A DNA stretch of 64,000 bases, taken from Talpa occidentalis (Eukaryota > Chordata > Mammalia > Eulipotyphla > Talpidae). Positions 57,891-64,000 of this stretch are shown in pieces (within the stretch, counting starts at the first letter, position 1; the number at the start of each line of letters is the position of its first letter). The DNA lies in NCBI RefSeq assembly GCF_014898055.3, contig NW_023601433.1, positions 21,565,641-21,629,640 of the forward strand, in the 5' to 3' direction. The notes below the pieces were generated by a model that had not been told where the DNA came from, ran no database searches, and saw nothing but the letters and a program-made list of their open reading frames with translations. Made by a program: the position numbers and the translations under genes.

Positions 57891-59960
57891 TCCTAACTCT
57901 CTTCAGTTCTATGAATGTCAGGAGAGGTAAGGAAGCTGCAGAAGAAAATCTTCAGGCAAAAGTTGGTTCATGAGGGTTAAGGAAGGAAGCCACCTTCAAA
58001 GCATAAAAGTGCAAGGTGAAGCATCAGTGTTGGTGTAGAAGCTGCACCAGCTTATCTAGAAAATCTTGTTAAGATCATTGATAAAGGTTTTGACACACTA
58101 ACAAAGATTCGATGTAGAACGGCCTTGTAGAGATGCCATCTAGGACTTTCATAGGTGGAGAGAAGTCAATGCCTGACTTCAAAACTTCGAAGAACAGACT
58201 GATCCCTTGTTAAATGCAGCTAGTGGCTTTGAATTAAAGGAAATGTTCATTTACCATCTCAAAAATCTGAAGACCCTTAAAAATTATGCTAAATCTACCT
58301 TGCCTTGGTTTTATAAACGGAACAACAAGTCCTAGATAATAGCACATACATTTATAACATGGTTTACTGAATATTTTAATTTCAAAGTTGAATGTTAGTA
58401 CTCAGAGAAAAATATATCTTTTAAAATATTACTGCTTACTGACCATGCACCTGGTCACTCCAGAGCACTGATGGAGATATACAAGGAGATTAATGTCATT
58501 TCTAGGCCTGCTAAGACAACATCCATTCTGCAGTCTGTGAATCAAGGAGTAATTTTGACTTTCAAGTCTTATTATTTAAGAAATGTACCTGTTAAGACTT
58601 ATTGCTGCCATGGACAGTTATTCCTCTGATGGGTCTAGACAAAGTCAATTGAAAACCTGTAAAGGATTCCCCATCCTAGATGCCATTAAGAACAGTTGTG
58701 TTTCATGGGAGGACCTTAAAATATCAACTTTAACTAAAGTTTGGAATAAGTGGATTTCAACCCTATGGGTGACTTTGAGGGGCTCAAAACTTCCATAAAG
58801 GAAATAACTGCAGATGTAGTAGAAATAGCAAGAGAAATAGAATTGGAAGTGGAGGCTGTGTGAATTGCTGCAGTTTCTGATAAAACTGTAATGGCTACTT
58901 GTGGGTGAACAAAGAAAGTGGTTTCTTGAGCTAGAATCTCCTCTTGGTGAAGATACTGTGAACATTATTGAAATGGCAAAAAGGATTTAGAGTATTACAG
59001 AATTTAGCTGATAAAACAGCAGCAGCAGGGTTTGAAAGGAGTGACTCAAATTTTGAACAATATTCCACTGTGACTAAAATGGTATCAAACAGCATCGCAT
59101 GCTATAGAGAAATCTTTGGTGAAAGGAAGAGGTAACTGACAAGAAACTTTATTGTTATTTTAAGAAGTTACCATAGCCACCCCAACCTTCAGCAACCACC
59201 ACCCTGATCAATCAGAAACCATCAACTTCAAGACCAGCAAAAAGATTACAACTCACTGAAAGCTTAATGATGGTTGGAATTTTTAACTAATACAGTACTT
59301 TTTAACTAAGGTATACACATTGTTTTGTAGACATAATGTTATTGCACACTCAATAGGCTACATATGGTGTAAATATAACTTTCATCTGCACTGGGAAACC
59401 AAAAAGTTCATGTGCCTTATTCTTCTCTCCTTTGCATTGGTCTGGACCTGAACCCGCAATGTCTCCAAGGTATGCCTGCATTCAAAAACTAAATGACACA
59501 TTTCTAAAAAACCCAGATGTCACAGGATAAATCCTAAAGGAAATTAGAAAGTATTTTGAACAGGATGAAAATGAAAACATCAAAATGTGTGGGGAGTTGC
59601 TAAGTAATACTTAGAAGGAATTTTATTGTACTAATCTAAAACATTAGGTCTCCAATAAATGACCTCCAATTTTACATTAAGAAACTAGGAAAAGAGAGTA
59701 AACACACAGTAATAGAAGAAAGACACATTTCTCTGTACATTAGCAGAGAAATCAATGAAATAGAAAACAGAAAAGCAATAGAGACAAATCAGTGAAATTC
59801 AAAGCTGGTTCTTTGAGAAGATCAATAAAAGTGATAAATCTCAAACCACACTAATCAGGAAAGATAAAGGAGAAGATATAAATTACCAAGGTCAAAATTG
59901 AGACGGGTGACATCCCAATAAACTTTACAGATGTTAAGTGGATAATAAGGGGGCATTATG

Positions 59961-60399
59961 ATATTCATGTCCTAGAGTTGCCATAACAAAATACTTCAAA
60001 CTAAATGGCTTAAAACAGAAATGTATTCTTTTGTACTCTGAATACTCACAAGATCATGGAATGAGCAGGGACATATCACCTCTAGACTGAACAGAACACT
60101 TCTTTGCCTTTTTCTAGCATCTTTTGATGAGCAACAATGTCTGGTGCTCTGTGTCTTGTGAATTTACCACTCCAGTCACTGCCTCTGTCATCATATGGCA
60201 TTTTCCCCGTGTATCTGTATGTCTGTGTCCCAATTCATCTTCTTCGAAGACACCAGTCATACTAAATTTAGGACACACCTTAATCCAGTATGGCCTCATC
60301 TTAATTAATTACATCTGTAAAAAGCCCCATTTTCAAAGGTCACACTCTGAGGTTTCAGTAGACATGGATTTGGGGGGAATACTCATTCAATTCAATACA
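59961..60399 (-). mobile_element. MaLR-type solo LTR, reverse, with 6-bp TSD
   Basis: TCCTAGAGTTGCCATAACAA, GACACCAGTCATACTAAATT and GGCCTCATCTTAATTAATT, ending in ATTCAATTCAATACA, are reversed MaLR LTR landmarks. The TSD ATTATG at 59955-59960 and 60400-60405 is placed exactly where the L1 ORF2 sequence resumes. Non-coding. Confidence 0.8.
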
Positions 60400-60487
60400 A
60401 TTATGAACAAACTTATGTCAATACATTCATTAACTTAGATGAGATAATGAAATTTCTTTAAAAAAAAAAAACACAAAATAAAACACA

Positions 60488-60748
60488 GGGCCTCCCCTGG
60501 TGGCACAGCGGTTGAGCACTGGGCTGCAAAGCTGCCTGCAGCCTCTGCAGTGCTGGTTCGATCCCTGGCCCCCGGCGAGGGTCCCACATTGCATGACAGA
60601 CCTCTCCTGCTGCACCCACTGCTCCCCTCAGCAGTGCATTTCATCAGTCTGCCTGTTCTGTTCCCCGCTCTGGCTCTGGTGAATTCTCTCACCCCTCCCG
60701 CACTTCTCACTGTACTCAATGCTTATATAAATAAATAAATAAATCTTT

Positions 60749-60750
<2 letters not shown>
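60488..60750 (+). mobile_element. tRNA-derived SINE (younger type), sense
   Basis: Head GGGCCTCCCCTGGTGGCAC, box-B-like GGTTCGATCCC, body CAGACCTCTCCTGC, tail ATAAATAAATAAATAAATC. A likely short TSD AAAACACA precedes it and is fused with the (CA)n tract after it. Confidence 0.93.

Positions 60751-60751
<1 letters not shown>

Positions 60752-60781
<30 letters not shown>
60752..60781 (+). repeat. (CA)n microsatellite at a SINE tail
   Basis: About 15 CA units directly after the SINE A-tail, apparently grown from the AAAACACA target-site copy. Confidence 0.95.
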
Positions 60782-60834
60782 CTGCCATGCCTCATTAAAG
60801 AAAAAATAGAGAACTAGAGTAACCCTATATCTAT

Positions 60835-61434
60835 TTTTATTTATTTATTTACTTTAAAACAAATTTTATTTTTATATTCCCCATACAATTGCAACCCCCT
60901 TATTTTGACTCCAATCCCTCCCCTTCCCACCCCCTACCCCCCATAGAGTGTCTCTGGTTCATAGTTTTTTGTTGATTTTGATTTTCACTTTCTTATATTT
61001 ATTCATTTTCCTGGTCCCTTATTTAAGTTTTCTAGATTCCTGCTATGAGTGAGACCATCCGGTATTTTTCTTTTTCTTTTTGGCTTATTTTGCTGAGCAT
61101 GATCCCTTCCAGCGCCATCCATGTTGCTGCAAATGCCATGTGTTTATCTTTTTTGAATGCTGAGTAATATTCCATGGTATATATGTACCACATCTTCTTG
61201 ATCCAGTCATCTATTTTTGGGCATTTGGGTTGTTTCCAAAGCTTAGCTATTGTAAATAGTGGAACTCTTCTGCACTGTTGGTGGGAGTGCAAACTGGTCC
61301 AGCTGTGTGGAGATTTCTGGACCTACTAAACATAGAGCTTCCATATGATCCAGCAATTCCACTCCTAGGTATTTACCCGAAGGACACAAACATCAATTCC
61401 AAAGAGCACCTGCACCCCTATGTTTATAGCAGCA
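60835..61434 (-). mobile_element. Twin-primed (5'-inverted) L1 with 10-bp TSD
   Basis: 60835-61260 is an L1 3' end in reverse orientation. At about 61261 the sequence switches to sense orientation (GGAACTCTTCTGCACTG to TTATAGCAGCA), covering the adjoining upstream L1 segment. This arrangement is the signature of twin priming. The TSD CTATATCTAT lies at 60825-60834 and 61435-61444. Same L1 lineage as the 51-kb copy. The minus frame 61032-61292 is its ORF2 end plus inverted sequence. Confidence 0.92.
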
Positions 61435-61444
61435 CTATATCTAT

Positions 61445-61709
61445 CTTTTAAAAAGATTTATTTATTTATTTTTACAAGCACTGGGTACAGTCAGAAGCGT
61501 GGGAGGGTGAGAGAATTCACCAGAGCCAGAGTGGGGAAGAGAACAGGCAGACCGATGAAATACACTGCTGAGGGGAGCAGTGGGCGTGGCAGGAGAGGTC
61601 GGTGTGCCATGTGGGACCCTCACCGGTGGCCGGGGATCGAACCGGCGCTGCAGAGGCTGCGGGCAGCTTCACAGCCCAGCGCTCAACAGCTGTGCCACCG
61701 GGGAGGCCC
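61445..61709 (-). mobile_element. tRNA-derived SINE (younger type), reverse, whose left TSD was split by the L1
   Basis: Reverse full-length copy ending CCACCGGGGAGGCCC. Its right TSD (from 61710, starting TAGAGTAACCC) matches 60815-60834, now on the far side of the twin-primed L1. The SINE therefore inserted first and the L1 later landed in its left target-site copy. Confidence 0.9.
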
Positions 61710-63522
61710 TAGAGTAACCCTATATCTATTAATGAAATCAAAGTTGTAGCTAACCATCCACCATCGCCCCTCACCACAAAAAAAGCAAAACTCCTTCAGG
61801 ACCAGATAACTTCACTGGTGAATTCTGCCAAGCATTGAAAGAAAATATAATACCAATTCTAAAAACTCTTCCAGAAAACAAATGGTATAAATTGAAAAGG
61901 AGGGAATTTTCCCTCCATTCATTTGGTAAAGTCAGTCATAATACTAAGCCTTAATACCAAAAGCAGTCCAAGAAAAGAAAACTACAGACAAATATCTCTC
62001 ATGAATATATATACACATTTCTCAAGAAAATCTTTGTTAATTAAATCCAAAACATCTGGACAGGATAATCCATTATGACCAAGTGGGGCTATCCCAGGAC
62101 TGTTAACTTGGGTTAACATTTGAAAATTGATTTCTATAATACACCAAACTAAAAAACTAAAAAAGAAAAAAGATATGATTGCTTAGTAGACCTATAAAAA
62201 GCATTTTGTAACATCCTACATTCATTCCCAATAAAAATTCTCAGAAAACTAAAAATAGGAGATATTTTCTCAACCTAATAAAGGACATCCATGAAAATTT
62301 CTACAGTTATCCTCACTTAATGGTGAGATTCTAGGGGAAGGACTGTATGCTTCCCCAGGAAGACCAGGAGCAAGGCAAGTTCTCTGCAATCTCTTCTCAC
62401 CACTGCCATTGAGCATGGTGCTGGAGGTTCTAGCCAATGCAATCAATGTAAAAAAATAGAGTGCCCTAGTTGGAAAGGAAGAAATAAAATTGTTTTTATT
62501 CACACATGACATCATCTATGTAGATCTGATGCAATCTACCAAGGGAAAAAAATGACTAGCACTAATAAGTGAATTTAGTAAGGACATAGGACATAAGGCT
62601 GACTTATAAAAAATCAATTGCATTTTTTAAATGATAGCAACAATCAGAAAAAGACATTTAAAATAAAATTTATAACAGTATAAGAATATGAAATACTTAG
62701 AGCAACTGACTAAAAAAAAATGCAAAATCTACACACTGAAAACTGTAGAATGTTGCTGAGAGAAATTAAAGGGAAATAAGGGGATATAACATTGCCCATA
62801 GGTTGAAGTAATTAATATTAAACTGTCAGTTTTCCCCACATAGTTATGTAGATTGAAAACAATTTCCATAAAAATCCCAGCAGAATTTTTTTTTTTAGCA
62901 ATTGACAAGCTAGTTCTAAAATACATGGAGAAATGCCAAGGATTTGAAATAGCCAAGGCAATGTTGACAAAGAAAAACAAGCTGGTTTTGTGTAAAGACA
63001 GACAGGTCGATCAATGGAATTGAACAGAGGTGAGAAACCACACATAAACTGATTTTTGATCAAAATATAGTGGCAATTCAGCAAGGTATAGTTTTTTTCA
63101 ACAGTAATCTATGCCTTTCCTGAATAATGGATATCCATATGCAAAAAAAATGAACCTCAATCCATATTTCATACTGCACATAAAAATTCAAGATATTTCA
63201 TAAATATAAAATCTATAAAATCTATAGCTATAAAAATTCTGGAAAACAATAGAGGAGAAATTTTTGATTAGTTGGGCTAAGCAAAGATGTTTTAGATGTG
63301 ACGCCAAGAATATAATACATAAAAGAGCAAGTGGATAAATTGAATTTTGTCAAAATGTAAAGCTTGTGGTCTTCAAAAGACTGTGCTAACAAAATGAGAA
63401 GACTAGCCACAGGCTAGAAAAAAATATTTGCAAATCATATATGAATATATTAAGAATTCTAAAAAAAAAAAACATACCTCTATGATCAGAAAACAACCTA
63501 AGTCTTAAAAATGAGCAAATGA

Positions 63523-63774
63523 GGGCCTCCCTGGTGGCGCAGCAGTTGAACGCTGGGCTGCAAAGCTGCCTGCAGCCTCTGCAGCACCAGTTTGATCCCC
63601 GGCCACTGGCGAGGGTCCCACATGGCGCACAGACCTCTCCTGCCGCCCGCTGCTCCCCTTAGCAGTGTACTTCGTTGGTCTGCCTGTTCTGCTCCCCACT
63701 CTGGCTCTGGTGAATTCTCTCACCCTCCCGCACTTCTGACTGTACCCAGTGCTTATATAAATAAATCTTAAAAA
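63523..63774 (+). mobile_element. tRNA-derived SINE (younger type), sense, with 16-bp TSD
   Basis: Head GGGCCTCCCTGGTGGCGCAG, box-B-like AGTTTGATCCCC, tail GCTTATATAAATAAATC plus A-run. The TSD is AAAAATGAGCAAATGA at 63507-63522 against AAAACTGAGCAAATGA at 63775-63790. Confidence 0.94.
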
Positions 63775-64000
63775 AAAACTGAGCAAATGATCCTAATGGA
63801 CACTTCACCAAGAAGATATCCTTGTGACAAAGTGAAAAGATGCCCAAAATCCTTTGTCATTAGGGAAATACAAATTAGAGCCACAATGAATGATCAGCAC
63901 ATACCCATTAGAGTGATCAGAGCTGGACCACAGAGTGGTGGAGGTGTGGGCACCAGCACCTGCTGCTGGAGACATAAAATAGTGCATTTGATTTGGAAAA

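Larger units (their letters stand above)
56929..59478 (+). mobile_element. Tigger1-like DNA transposon relic, nearly full length, with SINE insertion
   Basis: The left end CAGGAATAACTGG (after TA at 56927-56928) and right end GTCTCCAAGGTATGCCTG match Tigger1 termini (CAGGCATACCTCG type). Landmarks are AAGGTTTGTGGCAACCC, GATCTGTGATGTTACTATTG, ATGATAAGAAAGCAATTTG and CCTGATCAATCAGAAACC. Without the SINE it is about 2.27 kb, close to the usual 2.4 kb. The pogo/Tigger transposase runs on the plus strand but is broken by many frameshifts and stops. The right-hand target dinucleotide is CA instead of TA. Confidence 0.9.
59485..64000 (+). mobile_element. Ancient L1 ORF2 relic, sense, with five nested insertions, running off the window
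   Basis: Host pieces are 59485-59960, 60400-60487, 60782-60824, 61730-63522 and 63775-64000. Landmarks are TTCAAAGCTGGTTCTTTGAG at 59798, ACTTCACTGGTGAATTCTGC at 61809, GGGGCTATCCCAGGACTG and GCCACAATGAATGATCAGC. All are successive ORF2 positions, so they were one element. No frame is intact. Confidence 0.85.

Noticed and set aside
60814..61730. L1 and SINE inserted together in one chimeric event
   Set aside because: A separate 10-bp TSD around the L1 alone and the split SINE TSD are explained more simply by two successive insertions.
9328..63774. tRNA genes at SINE heads (box A and box B present)
   Set aside because: The heads are followed by the SINE body and A-tail, have TSDs and lack a consistent tRNA fold. 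They are retroposed SINE promoters.

Overview
This window reads as intergenic or intronic DNA from a placental mammal. I find no complete host protein-coding gene, rRNA, functional tRNA or CRISPR array. Almost every open reading frame over 60 codons lies inside a transposon, a microsatellite or GC-rich non-coding DNA. MIR, L2, MaLR LTR, Tigger1-like and hAT-Charlie-like relics place it in Eutheria. The lineage signal is a tRNA-derived SINE (17 copies) beginning GGCCTCCCCGGTGGCGCAG and ending in ATAAATAAATCTT plus an A-tail. It is not primate Alu, rodent B1/B2, carnivore, horse or pig SINE as I know them. I tentatively link it to the SINE type reported from horseshoe and leaf-nosed bats, from memory and unchecked.

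Layout. 1-9.3 kb: old L1, a candidate 3' UTR end with Pumilio-type sites and two poly(A) signals (about 1.77-1.94 kb), GC-rich DNA with a 59-bp duplicated block, and a nested pair of MaLR LTRs. 9.3-33 kb: scattered SINEs with clean target-site duplications (TSDs), old L1, MIR and hAT pieces, a probable solo LTR (30.5-31.0 kb) and several stretches that look like conserved non-coding elements. 33.6-36.7 kb: an ancient L1 carrying SINEs, one of which is only the tRNA half. 39.3-42.1 kb: a HAL1-like element split by a solo LTR. 43.6-45.4 kb: L1 fragments and a SINE. 45.4-51.3 kb: AT-rich DNA with little recognisable content. 51.28-56.68 kb: a nearly full-length L1 on the minus strand with intact ORF1, broken ORF2, a repeated 5' UTR unit and a TSD. 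56.93-59.48 kb: a nearly full-length Tigger1-like DNA transposon. 59.5-64 kb: an ancient L1 ORF2 relic hosting a MaLR LTR, three SINEs and a twin-primed L1.

How the parts relate. The SINEs and L1s have A-tails and 12-21 bp TSDs, as expected if L1 machinery mobilised both. Nesting gives relative ages: ancient L1/HAL1 first, then LTRs, then SINEs, then the twin-primed L1 that sits inside a SINE's TSD. The most interesting observation is that the non-tRNA body of the SINE aligns over about 115 bp with the part of the 41.07-41.51 kb solo LTR just downstream of its TATA box. This suggests the SINE was assembled from a tRNA and an LTR R-U5 segment.

Family names come from recognising sequence by eye. 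Most boundaries of old repeats are approximate (tens of bases). TSD-flanked boundaries are accurate to a few bases.
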